64,000 nt of DNA from Pelagibacteraceae bacterium AG-337-G04 (GCA_003282205.1 QBZW01000007.1:33683-97682); one strand, 5' to 3'. Numbered from the stretch's first letter, positions 25,541-35,600 are shown. Numbers and translations: made by a program. Notes: a model not told the origin generated them from the letters alone.

Positions 25541-26056
25541 TTATCTATTTTTTTTTCTCCATATCCAAGGATATTCAAATTGCATTTGCCATAAACCCAA
25601 GGAAAATTTTTTTGCAAAAATCTGATATTTTCTAAATTTACCCTTTGAGTATTTAGGATAATCAAATGCATAACCATTCTTGACCATAAAAACTGATAGG
25701 CTTTGATTTTTTATAAAACATTCACCTATTAATCTGCTATATTGATCTTTATTTTTTTCTACTTTACAATTAACAATTTGATTTCCAATTTTCTCAATGA
25801 GCTTATCTCTAGATAACTTCCCACATAGAATTTTAACATTATTCAAAACACATGATTGTTTTTTTCCAAAAAAAAAACTTTCTGGAGCATCAATTCCACT
25901 AAAGCGAATTTTTTTATTATTAATACTAATTGTATCACCATCTGTAATTTTTGGTTTACCTGAAATTAATAAATAATTTTGTTCTGAAGACAATAAGGGA
26001 TTAATATTAAATAAGAGGAAAAAAAAACTAATTAAAATCAGTTTTTGCTTTTTCAT
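25541..26056 (-). CDS. Secreted thermonuclease (SNase) family protein
   Basis: A 171-residue staphylococcal-nuclease-like protein. The chosen ATG at 26056 gives a proper signal peptide (MKKQKLILISFFFLLF...LLSS); an in-frame ATG at 26098 would bury it. The OB-fold core has DGDTISINNKKIRFSGIDAPE (about 41-61), with the Asp and Arg expected at the active site, and SRLIGECFI follows. The closing GYAFDYPKY ... KFSLGLW is typical of the family. The start lies 29 bases inside the ATPase zeta gene, implying coupled translation. Many secreted family members are of unsettled role. Confidence 0.88.
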   Translation of the reverse strand: MKKQKLILISFFFLLFNINPLLSSEQNYLLISGKPKITDGDTISINNKKIRFSGIDAPESFFFGKKQSCVLNNVKILCGKLSRDKLIEKIGNQIVNCKVEKNKDQYSRLIGECFIKNQSLSVFMVKNGYAFDYPKYSKGKFRKYQIFAKKFSLGLWQMQFEYPWIWRKKNR

Positions 26057-26336
26057 TAAACTCGTCCATTTTTTTTCGTAGATCTTCATCTGAAACATTT
26101 TTTTCTTTCAAATCCTCTTTAATTTTTCGAAAAACGTCTTGATCTCCTGCTTCTGCAAAGTCTGCTTTTATTACTGATTGAATGTACCCTTTTTCTTGAT
26201 CTGGATTTAAACTTAATATTTGAGATACCCATTCACCTAAATATTTGTTCCTCCTAGCACTAACTTTGAATTGAAGCTCTTGATCGTGAGCAAATTTTTT
26301 TTCAAAACTTTTTTTTCTATCTTCAAATGAACTCAT
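26028..26336 (-). CDS. ATPase inhibitor subunit zeta (DUF1476)
   Basis: A 102-residue protein of the DUF1476 family, shown in Paracoccus to be an inhibitory zeta subunit of the alphaproteobacterial F1-ATPase. The N-terminal stretch SSFEDRKKSFEKKFAHDQEL (residues 2-21) is the conserved inhibitory segment. A four-helix fold follows with KYLGEWVSQILSLNPDQEKGY. It lies far from the atp operon at the right end of the window, which is normal for the family. Its promoter probably includes the TTGACA box at 26365-26370. The nuclease gene starts inside its 3' end. Confidence 0.92.
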   Translation of the reverse strand: MSSFEDRKKSFEKKFAHDQELQFKVSARRNKYLGEWVSQILSLNPDQEKGYIQSVIKADFAEAGDQDVFRKIKEDLKEKNVSDEDLRKKMDEFNEKAKTDFN

Positions 26337-26342
26337 TTTTAT

Positions 26343-26370
26343 AAATTAAAAAGATTTATCTTTATGTCAA
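26343..26370 (-). promoter_or_regulatory. Sigma-70-type promoter for the zeta gene
   Basis: On the minus strand, TTGACA (26365-26370) is followed after 16 bases by TAATTT (26343-26348), a few bases before the zeta ATG at 26336. The spacer holds the palindrome AAAGATTTATCTTT. The leader would be very short. Confidence 0.5.
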
Positions 26371-26400
26371 TCTAATTTAATTTATATTTATGTTAAATTT

Positions 26401-27111
26401 ATGAATAATTTAATACTTGTTAGACACGGACAAAGCGTATGGAACCTGGAAAACCGTTTTACTGGCTGGGTAGATGTAGGTTTAGCTGCCAAGGGCAAAC
26501 TCGAAGCTTGTAAGGCAGGAGAATTAATTATGAAATTAAACCTAGAATTATCTTATTTTTTTACATCATTACAGACAAGATCGATTGAAACACTAAATTT
26601 GATCCTCAATATTATGAGAATAAAAGGTCAAAATGTTATTAATGCTTGGGAACTAAATGAAAGGCACTACGGAGCGTTAACAGGATTAAATAAAGATGAA
26701 ATGAAAAAACTTTATGGAGAAGAAAAAATTCATACTTTTAGAAGATCTTGGGATAACCCACCTGAGCCTCTAAAAAAAACAAGCCCATATCATCCTTTTA
26801 ATATTGATATATATAAAAATGTCCCAAAAGATAAAATTCCAGATACAGAGTCATTAAAAAATACTTATGAAAGAGTAATACCTTTTTATAAAAAAAACAT
26901 TGAACCAAAATTAGATAAAAATATTATTGTATCAGCTCATGGAAATTCAATTAGATCATTATGTAAATACTTATTTAATTTAGATAATGAAAAAATTTCA
27001 AGCTTAGAAATACCAACTGGTAATCCATTATTGATTGAAACTGAAAAAGGAAAGATTAAAAACGCAAGATATTTAGATAAAGATAGAGCAAAAGATCTTT
27101 TAGTTTTCTAA
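26401..27111 (+). CDS. gpmA: 2,3-bisphosphoglycerate-dependent phosphoglycerate mutase
   Basis: A 236-residue histidine phosphatase superfamily mutase interconverting 3- and 2-phosphoglycerate in glycolysis and gluconeogenesis. The phosphohistidine motif LVRHGQSVWNLENRFTGW is at residues 5-22. ELNERHYGALTG holds the catalytic Glu and substrate contacts, and SAHGNSIRSL (about 178-187) carries the second His. Length and motifs match dPGM rather than a general phosphatase. It is a monocistronic-looking gene, divergent from the zeta gene, and its stop overlaps the stop of murU in CTAA. Confidence 0.95.
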   Translation: MNNLILVRHGQSVWNLENRFTGWVDVGLAAKGKLEACKAGELIMKLNLELSYFFTSLQTRSIETLNLILNIMRIKGQNVINAWELNERHYGALTGLNKDEMKKLYGEEKIHTFRRSWDNPPEPLKKTSPYHPFNIDIYKNVPKDKIPDTESLKNTYERVIPFYKKNIEPKLDKNIIVSAHGNSIRSLCKYLFNLDNEKISSLEIPTGNPLLIETEKGKIKNARYLDKDRAKDLLVF

Positions 27112-27794
27112 ATAAATAATTTTTCGTATATTTCAAAATCAGTTAAATGCTTAAATTCACCTTTATGCTCATAACCATAAAGTTTACTTTCTCTCAAAAG
27201 TGCATCCCATATTTCAGATATGGGAAAATAATTTAATTGTTTATGTGATATTAATTCTTTATTAAATATTTGACATCCAGTATATTTAAAATTATTTATT
27301 TTTTCCTTTAGAAGGATATAATTTTTTATCTCAAAATCTCCATTAAATCTTTTATCAAAACAAGTCGAGTTATTTACAATTAATAAAATGTTTTTAATTT
27401 TTCTTTCAAAGTAAATTTTCTCCATTTCAAAAATTGATTTGACATAACTATCATCCCAAATTGTATCTGGATTGATTACTAGAACATCATTCTCATTAGA
27501 TTTATTTATAAGACTTAGAGTACCACCTCCTGTTCCTAAGATTGTCTCACCATCATCTACGATTTCAATATTTATTGGGAAGCTTTTACTATTAATAAAA
27601 TCAATTATCATTTCTTTTAAATAAAAAACATTAATTTTAATTTTTTTGATTTTTATTTTTATGAGAAAATTAATTGTATTTTCTAATAAAGTTTCATTTT
27701 TATAAACTATTAATGGTTTAGGTAAACTGTCTGTTATCGGTTGTACTCTCTTACCAAATCCAGCACAGAGAATTAGAGCAGTTTTAATTTTCAT
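27108..27794 (-). CDS. murU: MurNAc-1-phosphate uridylyltransferase-type nucleotidyltransferase
   Basis: A 228-residue sugar-phosphate nucleotidyltransferase. The N-terminal signature LILCAGFGKRVQPITDSLPKP spreads over residues 7-27, with the G-x-G-x-R loop that binds the nucleotide and the lysine KP. The metal-binding region is in INPDTIWDD (about 121-129). Gene order tsaE-amgK-murU, with overlaps, points to MurU, which makes UDP-MurNAc from recycled MurNAc-1-phosphate and bypasses the fosfomycin-sensitive step. On sequence alone a GDP-mannose or glucose-1-phosphate enzyme would be an alternative. The usual downstream addB/addA genes are absent. Confidence 0.8.
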   Translation of the reverse strand: MKIKTALILCAGFGKRVQPITDSLPKPLIVYKNETLLENTINFLIKIKIKKIKINVFYLKEMIIDFINSKSFPINIEIVDDGETILGTGGGTLSLINKSNENDVLVINPDTIWDDSYVKSIFEMEKIYFERKIKNILLIVNNSTCFDKRFNGDFEIKNYILLKEKINNFKYTGCQIFNKELISHKQLNYFPISEIWDALLRESKLYGYEHKGEFKHLTDFEIYEKLFI

Positions 27795-28734
27795 AAGTTT
27801 TCAAATTTTTTCTATCAAAGTTTTTACTTAAAAGGTAATTTAAGTCTTTAAATATTGGATTCTTTAAAGTTCTGTAATCAATTAACTCCCATGCGTGAGG
27901 TATAAGTTTAAGGTATTTGTTTTTTTTATCTCTTACAGATAATCTAGTAAATATGCCAATTATTTTTAAATTCCTCAAAACGGACAGAATTTCAAAGTCA
28001 TTTTTGAACTTCTTAAGGTCTAAGTGTTTATTCTTTTTTATAAATTCATTAAAAATAAAATTTTTAATTTTTGTATCTGTTTTAAACCTAACATCATCGA
28101 TAAGAGAGGCTAAATCATATGCGATGTTACCATAGACAGCATCTTGACTGTCTATCAATCCTAAACCTTTTTTAGTTATCATTATATTAGATATATGAAA
28201 ATCTCGATGTACGAAAACTTTGTTTTTATAATAGATATTACTTAGTAATTTTTTAAATATCTTATTAAATTTAACTTTTAAAATTCTATTTTTTTTTCTT
28301 TTAACATATTTTGGTAAATACCAATCTAAGAATAAATTACTCTCATCTATTAATTTTTTTAATGAATAGTTTGGAACTTTATAATAAGTATTCAAAAACG
28401 TTTTTTGATACTTGGCTTTTATGTTTTTAATTTTGATCAATAAATCTAAAATTTTTTTATAGTAAATTTTTTTATTTATTGATTTTTTTTGAAATTTTTT
28501 AAAAACCGTTAAATCTCCAAAATCTTCAATCTCGATATAATTATTTTTGTAATTCTGAGATATTAATTTAGGGGCTAAAATATGTTTTTTATTTAATATT
28601 TTGTTAACAGCGTCGTATTCTAACAAATTACTTTTTTTATTTTTTTTACAATGAACAAAAATATTTTTTTTTCCTCTATAAAAACTTCTAAATGATGCAT
28701 CTCCCGTTAGTTTTTTCAACTTATTTAAATGCAT
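27784..28734 (-). CDS. amgK: AmgK-type anomeric MurNAc/GlcNAc kinase
   Basis: A 316-residue aminoglycoside-phosphotransferase-fold kinase. The opening LTGDASFRSFYR (about 9-20) is the nucleotide loop typical of AmgK. The catalytic segment VHRDFHISNIMI (about 175-186) holds the Brenner-type HxDxxxxN, and GLIDSQDAVYGNIAYDLASL (about 191-210) holds the metal-binding Asp. AmgK phosphorylates MurNAc at C1 for MurU. It overlaps tsaE by 14 bases and murU by 11 bases, so the three are translationally coupled. The sequence is unusually lysine-rich, like several neighbours. Confidence 0.83.
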   Translation of the reverse strand: MHLNKLKKLTGDASFRSFYRGKKNIFVHCKKNKKSNLLEYDAVNKILNKKHILAPKLISQNYKNNYIEIEDFGDLTVFKKFQKKSINKKIYYKKILDLLIKIKNIKAKYQKTFLNTYYKVPNYSLKKLIDESNLFLDWYLPKYVKRKKNRILKVKFNKIFKKLLSNIYYKNKVFVHRDFHISNIMITKKGLGLIDSQDAVYGNIAYDLASLIDDVRFKTDTKIKNFIFNEFIKKNKHLDLKKFKNDFEILSVLRNLKIIGIFTRLSVRDKKNKYLKLIPHAWELIDYRTLKNPIFKDLNYLLSKNFDRKNLKTYEN

Positions 28735-29200
28735 TAATTATTTTTTTGTTTTTTGAAATTATTGTAAGATAGCGCTCAGTATAGCTTTTATTATATTTAA
28801 ATATTAAGCTAATACTATTTTTAATTTTTAGTTTTTTAGCAATTTCTGGCCATTCAATTAGGGTTATTTGTTTTTTTAAATTTTCTTGGATACCTAAGTT
28901 ATTAAGCTCTTTTTCATTTTTAATTCTGTATAAATCGTAATGTTTTATTAAAATTTTTTTAATTTGGTACTCATGAATAATATTAAAAGTAGGACTGGGA
29001 ACTTCTGATATTTGCTGTCTATTTATTATTTGAAGTGAATTTATAATGTATTTAATGAAAGTAGTTTTTCCTACACCTAGATTCCCGGTTAAAAGGATGA
29101 AATCTCCTACATTGATAAGTTTACATAGTCGTTCGGCTACAAGTTTAGTATCTTTTTCTTTAGAAATATTTATTTTGCCACTTCTAGTAGCGATAAGCAT
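28721..29200 (-). CDS. tsaE: tRNA threonylcarbamoyladenosine biosynthesis ATPase TsaE
   Basis: A 159-residue P-loop protein required with TsaB and TsaD for the t6A37 modification of ANN-decoding tRNAs. Walker A is [12 protein letters not shown] (about 39-50). [10 protein letters not shown] (about 68-77) and [17 protein letters not shown] (about 86-102) are the family signatures, with the expected catalytic region in [12 protein letters not shown]. It overlaps ahcY at its start by 17 bases and amgK at its end. This arrangement is widespread in alphaproteobacteria. Confidence 0.93.
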   Translation of the reverse strand: MLIATRSGKINISKEKDTKLVAERLCKLINVGDFILLTGNLGVGKTTFIKYIINSLQIINRQQISEVPSPTFNIIHEYQIKKILIKHYDLYRIKNEKELNNLGIQENLKKQITLIEWPEIAKKLKIKNSISLIFKYNKSYTERYLTIISKNKKIINAFK

Positions 29201-30470
29201 GAGGCTTGTATGGTCCCTCTGGAGTTACACTTATATAGTCAGCTTGTTCTTTTGATAATGGTGTTAATTTTGCACCAACTTTATCTAGGTGAAGTCTTGC
29301 CACTTTTTCATCTAAGTGTTTAGGAAGCACATAAACTTTATTTTCATAGTTGTCTGAATTGTTCCAAAGCTCAATTTGCGCAATAACCTGATTAGTAAAT
29401 GATGCACTCATGACAAAACTTGGATGACCAGTTCCACAACCTAAATTTACAAGTCTTCCCTCAGCTAACAAAATTAATCTTTTGTCATCTGGGAATGTTA
29501 TTTCGTGAACTTGGGGTTTTACCTCATCCCATTTATAATTTTTCAAAGCTTCAACTTGAATTTCGTTATCAAAGTGTCCAATATTACATAGAATAGATCT
29601 ATCTTTCATAGCTCTCATATGATCTGCCGTCACTACATCTTTATTTCCAGTTGCAGTTACAACAATATCTGCTTGACCAATCATTTCATCCATTAAAACT
29701 ACTTCGTAACCTTCCATAGCAGCTTGCAATGCACAAATAGGATCAGTTTCGGTTACTAATACTCTCGCTCCACTTTGTCTTAAAGATGCTGCACTACCTT
29801 TTCCAACATCACCAAAACCTGCAACGATTGCAACTTTTCCTGACATCATTACATCAGTAGCTCTTTTAATTCCATCAACTAAACTTTCTCTACACCCATA
29901 CAAGTTATCAAATTTTGATTTTGTAACTGAGTCGTTTACATTAATTGCTGGTACTAACAATTGTCCTTGTTCTTCCATTTTTTTAAGTGCCAAGACACCT
30001 GTTGTTGTTTCTTCACTCAAGCCTTTTACACCTTTTAATAAATTTTTATAATCTTTATGCATAAGAGCAGTAAGATCTCCACCATCATCTAGAATCATGT
30101 TAGGAATCCAATCTTTATTACCTTCAATAGTTTGTTTTACGCACCACCAGTATTCTTCCTCTGTCTCACCTTTCCAAGCAAATACTGGGATTCCAGCTTT
30201 TGCAATTGCTGCTGCTGCATGATCTTGCGTTGAAAATATATTGCATGAAGACCATCTACATTCTGCACCAAGATCGACTAAAGTTTCAATCAAAACTGCT
30301 GTTTGAATTGTCATATGAAGACAACCTAAAATTCTTGCACCTTTAAGAGGGTTTTTGCCTTTATTTTCAGCTCTTACTGCCATTAATCCTGGCATTTCAG
30401 TCTCTGCTAAAGAGATCTCTTTTCTTCCAAATTCTGCTTCGTTAATATCTTTTACTTTGTAATCTGACAT
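29184..30470 (-). CDS. ahcY: S-adenosylhomocysteine hydrolase
   Basis: A 428-residue enzyme that splits S-adenosylhomocysteine into adenosine and homocysteine, clearing the product of SAM-dependent methylation. NAD binds through [20 protein letters not shown] (about 215-234). The substrate site includes [20 protein letters not shown] (about 177-196), and the C-terminus KPHAYRY matches the family's K-x-x-x-Y-R-Y end. It lacks the roughly 40-residue insertion found in many longer bacterial versions. Only 42 bases separate it from the histidine kinase gene; no riboswitch fold is evident in that gap. Confidence 0.96.
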   Translation of the reverse strand: MSDYKVKDINEAEFGRKEISLAETEMPGLMAVRAENKGKNPLKGARILGCLHMTIQTAVLIETLVDLGAECRWSSCNIFSTQDHAAAAIAKAGIPVFAWKGETEEEYWWCVKQTIEGNKDWIPNMILDDGGDLTALMHKDYKNLLKGVKGLSEETTTGVLALKKMEEQGQLLVPAINVNDSVTKSKFDNLYGCRESLVDGIKRATDVMMSGKVAIVAGFGDVGKGSAASLRQSGARVLVTETDPICALQAAMEGYEVVLMDEMIGQADIVVTATGNKDVVTADHMRAMKDRSILCNIGHFDNEIQVEALKNYKWDEVKPQVHEITFPDDKRLILLAEGRLVNLGCGTGHPSFVMSASFTNQVIAQIELWNNSDNYENKVYVLPKHLDEKVARLHLDKVGAKLTPLSKEQADYISVTPEGPYKPHAYRY

Positions 30471-30512
30471 AAAGTATGGCTTGTAGCAACTTTATTTATA
30501 TTAATCAACTTT

Positions 30513-32015
30513 TCATTGGGTCGCCGGGAAAATAATTTCAACTCTCGCACCCTTATGTTGATTATTTTCAGCTTTAATTTGACCATTATGCAGTTCAACT
30601 AAGTTTTTCACTATATTTAGGCCTAAGCCAGAGTGTTCTCCAAAATTTTCAGGTCTATTGCTGTAAAATCTATTAAAAATTTTTGTGGTATCCTTCTCAC
30701 TAAAACCAGTCCCCTCATCAATTACGACAAGTCTTGGCTTACCTTCTTTGTCTTTACTAAGCTCAACTATAATTTCTTGATTCTCATCGCTAAAAGAAAT
30801 TGAATTCTCAAGTAAATTTGCAATAATTTGCTCTATCCTATTGTTGATACCAAGTATAAAATAATTCTCAGATCCATTTGACTTTAATCTTATTTGTATT
30901 TTTCTTTTTGAATTATAAATATTATTAAAATCATCAACCACAGATTTTGCAATATCCTTAATATCAATTTTTTGCATTGTTTCTGTAGAAATTACTGCCT
31001 CATCTTTTAGCATTTGAGAATAATCAGTAATTAATCTTTCTATTCTCTCAACATCATGTGATACAATATTAATTAATTTTTCCCTTTTAGTTTTATCTTC
31101 TGTTTCTGAAATTATCTCAGATGCACTTTTTAATGAAGCAAGAGGGTTTCTAATTTCATGAAGTAAGTCTGTTGAATAATTTTCAGCAGTTGTAATTCTT
31201 TTATTTAATTCACTGGTCATTTCATCAAGTGATTTTGATAATATTCCTAATTCATCATTTCTTGTCTTAACCCTTTCAATGTCTGCCTTTTCGTCGCTTT
31301 TGTCTTTTATGTTTTTTGTATAAATAACTAAATTTTTAATAGGTTTTAAAAAATATCTATTTAAGACATATGAAAAAATAATGATAACCAAGAGTACTGC
31401 AAGAGCTGTTCTAATAATAAAATTCTCTCTCTCTTCAATTTGTGCAATTATATTATCTGCGTTTTCAGATATAAGAATATAGCCATTATTATTTAAATAA
31501 TTAATACTCTTAATACTAAAAACAAAAAACTGTCCTTGGATTTGTTTCAAGTTCGTTAAAGATTTTTCATATCCTGATAAATAATATTTATTAAGGTCTT
31601 CATCGAAAATTGTTTCATTTTTATTTTCTTGATTATTAAAATTATTCTCACTTGATTGTTCAGTTAATTCCTCAATTAATAATAATGATGGTGCAATAGA
31701 TCTGGTATCGCCAATCCAATTTAATTTATCGTCAAAAAATATTACTCTATCTAGTTTTTCAAAATAAGGAAATCGAGATTTTTTAGAAAATAAAAATTCG
31801 CTAATTCCATACTCATTTAATTTTATATTTGATTTTTCTAGATTTGATATTGTTTGAGTTATGATATTTGTATGATTTTTTTGTTTTTCATCTATCAAAT
31901 TTTTTTGAATTTCACCTAAGTAGAAGAACGTTATTATTATTATAAATATAAAGACTACTAAATTAATAAAAAGGAACTTCTGTAATATAGACAGATTTTT
32001 TAGTATTTTTCCCAT
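30513..32015 (-). CDS. chvG: ChvG/ExoS-type sensor histidine kinase
   Basis: A 500-residue membrane sensor. TM1 (about 13-33) and TM2 (about 200-217) enclose a periplasmic domain of about 165 residues. A HAMP linker follows (TRNDELGILSKSLDEM). The dimerisation/phosphoacceptor helix has LHEIRNPLASLKSA with the His. The ATPase domain has N box NRIEQIIANLLENSISF, G1 VVIDEGTGF, F box FNRFYS and G2 HSGLGLNIVKNL. ChvG with ChvI controls envelope and acid responses in alphaproteobacteria. It starts five bases behind chvI, forming the usual pair, and lies just upstream of ahcY. Confidence 0.9.
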   Translation of the reverse strand: MGKILKNLSILQKFLFINLVVFIFIIIITFFYLGEIQKNLIDEKQKNHTNIITQTISNLEKSNIKLNEYGISEFLFSKKSRFPYFEKLDRVIFFDDKLNWIGDTRSIAPSLLLIEELTEQSSENNFNNQENKNETIFDEDLNKYYLSGYEKSLTNLKQIQGQFFVFSIKSINYLNNNGYILISENADNIIAQIEERENFIIRTALAVLLVIIIFSYVLNRYFLKPIKNLVIYTKNIKDKSDEKADIERVKTRNDELGILSKSLDEMTSELNKRITTAENYSTDLLHEIRNPLASLKSASEIISETEDKTKREKLINIVSHDVERIERLITDYSQMLKDEAVISTETMQKIDIKDIAKSVVDDFNNIYNSKRKIQIRLKSNGSENYFILGINNRIEQIIANLLENSISFSDENQEIIVELSKDKEGKPRLVVIDEGTGFSEKDTTKIFNRFYSNRPENFGEHSGLGLNIVKNLVELHNGQIKAENNQHKGARVEIIFPATQ

Positions 32016-32020
32016 AATTA

Positions 32021-32725
32021 TTATTTAACATTCCATCTATATCCACTTCCATATCTTGTTTCAATTGCTGAAAAATCACTATCTACCTTTTTAAATTTTT
32101 TTCTTATTCTTTTAACGTGACTATCAATAGTTCTATCTTCTATATCTGAGTCTTCTCGATAAGCTACATCCATGAGTAAGGCTCTCTCTTTAATCATTCC
32201 AGGTCTTTTTGCTAGCTCCTCAACAATTTTAAATTCTGTCGTAGTCAGTTTATCAGGCAATTGTTTTCCATCCCACTCGCATTCGAGTTGAGAAGGATCT
32301 AATTTTAACTTACCATGAGAAATTACATTTTTATTTTCCTCTATATTGATGTCCTTATCTTTTTTTCTTAATTGTACTTTTATTCTTTCAACTAAAACTT
32401 TTGTTGAGAAACCTCCAGTTTTACCAACAAAGTCATCTGCACCAAGTTTTAAACCACTAACCTCGTCGGTTACTTCGTCTTTAGAAGTTAAAAAAATAAC
32501 TGGCATAGAAGTTTTTTTTCTAAGTTTTCTTAGAAGTTCTTCGCCATCCATTCTTGGCATTTTAATATCAATCACAGCGAGATCAGGTGGTGTTCTTGAT
32601 AATCCAACAAGAGCATTTTCACCATCAATATAAGTTTGAACTTTAAAACCTTCCTTTTCTAAAGCCATCTGGACAGATGTTAATAGATTTCTATCATCAT
32701 CTACTAACGCAATTGTTTGTGACAT
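32021..32725 (-). CDS. chvI: ChvI-type OmpR-family response regulator
   Basis: A 234-residue regulator. The receiver domain (1-120) has the acidic pair in ALVDDDRNLL, the phosphoacceptor Asp in AVIDIKMPRMDGEE (about 53-66) and the conserved Lys in FLTSKDEVTDE. The winged-helix DNA-binding domain (about 135-234) ends in RIRKKFKKVDSDFSAIETRYGSGYRW, split by ordinary family motifs. It precedes chvG by five bases. The 50 bases upstream are A/T-rich and presumably hold the promoter; no operator is recognised. Confidence 0.93.
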   Translation of the reverse strand: MSQTIALVDDDRNLLTSVQMALEKEGFKVQTYIDGENALVGLSRTPPDLAVIDIKMPRMDGEELLRKLRKKTSMPVIFLTSKDEVTDEVSGLKLGADDFVGKTGGFSTKVLVERIKVQLRKKDKDINIEENKNVISHGKLKLDPSQLECEWDGKQLPDKLTTTEFKIVEELAKRPGMIKERALLMDVAYREDSDIEDRTIDSHVKRIRKKFKKVDSDFSAIETRYGSGYRWNVK

Positions 32726-32775
32726 AAATTAAAATAAAAATACTAAATTGTTCATATTAGGGCAATTATTTGTTT

Positions 32776-35550
32776 TCAATGAAGTTCACCCCAATTTTCT
32801 CCAATATTCACATCTACTAAAAGGGGTATTGAAAATGAATGAAGTTCACTATCTTTCACACTCAACATCAAATCCTTTATTAATTTACTGCTTTTTTTTG
32901 TTTCTTTAGAGCTTTCCTCAAAAATTAACTCATCGTGTATCTGTAACAACATTTTTAAACTATTATTTTTATTATTGGAGATTTCTTTATTTATCCTAAT
33001 CATTGCTAATCTCATTATCTCTGATGCTGACCCTTGAATTGGAGCATTTATCGCTGCCCTCTCCTGAAAATTTCTTACATTAAAATTCTTATCGTTAATT
33101 CCAGTAAGATGGGTTTTTCTTCCGAATATATTACTCACATAGCCACTTTTTCTACAAAAATTCACAGTTGTTTTCATATAATCTCTAATTTCTGGAAATT
33201 TTTTAAAATAAGAATTTAAAAATTCCTCTGCTTCATTGTTTGAAACATTGATTTGTTTGGCTAGACCATATTGTGAAATACCATAGATTATTCCAAAGTT
33301 GATTGCTTTTGCTTTTCTTCTTGTTTCTGAATCAATTTTGTTAATTTCCTTTCCAAAAACCTGACTAGCTGTCAAAGTATGAATATCCTCATTATTTAAA
33401 AATGCCTTTTTTAGCTGTTTTACATCTGCTAGATCAGCCAAAATTCTCATCTCAACTTGGTTGTAGTCTGCTGAAATTAATTTGTTGTTTTTTTCAGAAA
33501 CAAACGCTTTTCTAATATCCTTACCATCATCTGATTTTATTGGAATATTTTGTAAATTTGGATCACTAGATGCAAGTCTACCTGTTGTAGTAGCTGCTAA
33601 CAAAAAAGATGTATGAACTCTTTTAGTATTTTGATTTATATGTTCTGGCAATGCATCTGAGTAAGTATTTTTAAGTTTACTAATTTGCCTCCATTCCAAG
33701 ATGAGTTTTGGAAATTCATAACCTTTAAAAGCTAGGTCCTCTAAAACTGAAGCACTAGTAGCAAAACTTCCTTTCTTTGTTTTTTTTAAAGCTGCTATTT
33801 TTAAATCGTTATACATTATTTCACCAAGTTGCTTAGTTGATCCAATGTTAAATGTTTTCTTTGAAATCTTAAAAATAGATTTTTCTAATTTTTCAATTTT
33901 AGTTGAGAATTTTAAAGACAGTCTGTTAAGTGAAGATTTGTCAAGTTTAATACCTTTTATCTCCATCTCTGCTAGTATTTTAATTAATGGTTTTTCAAAT
34001 AACTCATAAATATTCAATAATTTTTCTGCTTTTAATGATTTTAAAAAAATTTTGTACAATCTAAATGTAATATCTGCATCTTCAGCTGCATAATCTTTAG
34101 CTTCAGATACATTAACTTCAGAAAAATTAAGTTGTTTTTTACCCGTCCCAACTAAATCTTTAAATTTAATAGTTTTATGACCTAGATGGATCTCTGAAAG
34201 AGTGTCCATATTATGCCTATTTTTTCCAGCATCTAGTGTGTAAGACATAAGCATAGTATCTTCCATGGAGTTTAATGTTATTCCACGGTGATAAAAGACA
34301 ATAAAATCAAACTTAATATTTTGTCCTACTTTTTTAATGCTCTTATCCTCTAAATAATTCTTTAAAATACTTAAGACTTTTTTTTCGTCAAGATTGTTTC
34401 CACTAACGTGATTTAATGGAATGTAACACGCATTTCCAATTCTGTTAGAGATTGAAATACCTACTAACTTTGCTGTATGAGGGTCTAATGAAGTTGTTTC
34501 AGTATCTATTGCAAATTCGCCTATTTCCTCAGATTGTTTCATCCAATCTTCAATCTCCTTCTCATTTTTAATTAATTGATAATTTTTTTTTGTTATTTCA
34601 GTTGTTTTTTCTAAATTTTTATCAATATCTTTAGTTACAAGGTTATTTGTGTCTCCATACTTTGAGATAGCAGAACTTAATAGCCTATTAAATTCCATTT
34701 CCCTTAGAAAAGAATAAAGCTTGTCTTGATTAACACTTTTCAGTATGAATTCTTCAATTTTATTTTTAACAGGTACATTTTTTTTTAACGTAACTAATTT
34801 TTTGCTAATAATTGCATCGTCCTTGTTATTTATTAAAGTTTCTCTTCTTTTATTTTGTTTTATTTTTGATGCATTTTTAAGTAAATTTTCTAAAGTTCCA
34901 TATTGATTTATCAATTCAGCAGCAGTTTTAACTCCTATACCAGGGACACCAGGCACGTTATCTGTGCTATCGCCAGCTAAAGATTGTACATCTATTACTT
35001 TTTCTGGAGTAACTCCGAATTTATTGTGGACATCGTTTTGATTTATAAATTTGTTTTTCATTGGGTCATAAATTCTCACCCCTTTTTTATAAAGCTGCAT
35101 TAAATCTTTGTCTGAAGAAACAATTGTTACCTTTGCGCCTAAGTCTAAAATTTTCTCTACATATGTTGCAATTAAATCATCTGCCTCATAATTGATTAAT
35201 TCAATTGAAGGTAAATTAAAGGCTTTTACAGATTTCCTTATGTATTCAAACTGAGGAATTAGATCATCAGGTGCATCAGATCTATTTCCTTTATACTCTG
35301 AATATATTTCATTTCTAAAATTTTTTCTTGCTGAATCAAATATCACTGCAAAGTGTGTTGGTTTTTCTAAATTATCATCTGATTTAGAGTCCTCTAATAA
35401 TTTAAAAAGCATGTTGCAAAAACCACTGACTGCACCAACTGGTAATCCATCACTTTTTCTAGTTAAAGGAGGAAGGGCATAATATGCTCTAAAAATGTAT
35501 CCCGAACCATCAATTAAGTAAAAATGGTCACTTTTTTTAATTTTCTCCAT
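32776..35550 (-). CDS. polA: DNA polymerase I
   Basis: A 924-residue full-length Pol I for Okazaki fragment processing and repair. The 5'-3' exonuclease domain (about 1-290) includes YIFRAYYALPPLTRKSDG and SLAGDSTDNVPGVPGIG. The 3'-5' proofreading domain retains all three exo motifs: DTETTSLD, GQNIKFD and YAAEDAD. The polymerase domain has motif A SADYNQVEMRILA, motif B KAKAINFGIIYG and motif C LLQIHDELIFEE. Intact proofreading is worth noting, as several small genomes have lost it. It is divergent from the ABC ATPase gene with a 50-base gap. Confidence 0.97.
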   Translation of the reverse strand: MEKIKKSDHFYLIDGSGYIFRAYYALPPLTRKSDGLPVGAVSGFCNMLFKLLEDSKSDDNLEKPTHFAVIFDSARKNFRNEIYSEYKGNRSDAPDDLIPQFEYIRKSVKAFNLPSIELINYEADDLIATYVEKILDLGAKVTIVSSDKDLMQLYKKGVRIYDPMKNKFINQNDVHNKFGVTPEKVIDVQSLAGDSTDNVPGVPGIGVKTAAELINQYGTLENLLKNASKIKQNKRRETLINNKDDAIISKKLVTLKKNVPVKNKIEEFILKSVNQDKLYSFLREMEFNRLLSSAISKYGDTNNLVTKDIDKNLEKTTEITKKNYQLIKNEKEIEDWMKQSEEIGEFAIDTETTSLDPHTAKLVGISISNRIGNACYIPLNHVSGNNLDEKKVLSILKNYLEDKSIKKVGQNIKFDFIVFYHRGITLNSMEDTMLMSYTLDAGKNRHNMDTLSEIHLGHKTIKFKDLVGTGKKQLNFSEVNVSEAKDYAAEDADITFRLYKIFLKSLKAEKLLNIYELFEKPLIKILAEMEIKGIKLDKSSLNRLSLKFSTKIEKLEKSIFKISKKTFNIGSTKQLGEIMYNDLKIAALKKTKKGSFATSASVLEDLAFKGYEFPKLILEWRQISKLKNTYSDALPEHINQNTKRVHTSFLLAATTTGRLASSDPNLQNIPIKSDDGKDIRKAFVSEKNNKLISADYNQVEMRILADLADVKQLKKAFLNNEDIHTLTASQVFGKEINKIDSETRRKAKAINFGIIYGISQYGLAKQINVSNNEAEEFLNSYFKKFPEIRDYMKTTVNFCRKSGYVSNIFGRKTHLTGINDKNFNVRNFQERAAINAPIQGSASEIMRLAMIRINKEISNNKNNSLKMLLQIHDELIFEESSKETKKSSKLIKDLMLSVKDSELHSFSIPLLVDVNIGENWGELH

Positions 35551-35600
35551 AATGTAATGATATCTTAATTTTTATAAATGTAATAAATGTATGCCCTCAT

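Noticed and set aside
30471..30512. Possible SAH or SAM riboswitch before ahcY
   Set aside because: Only 42 bases lie between the genes, with no pseudoknot-forming arms; a weak promoter is the most that can be read.
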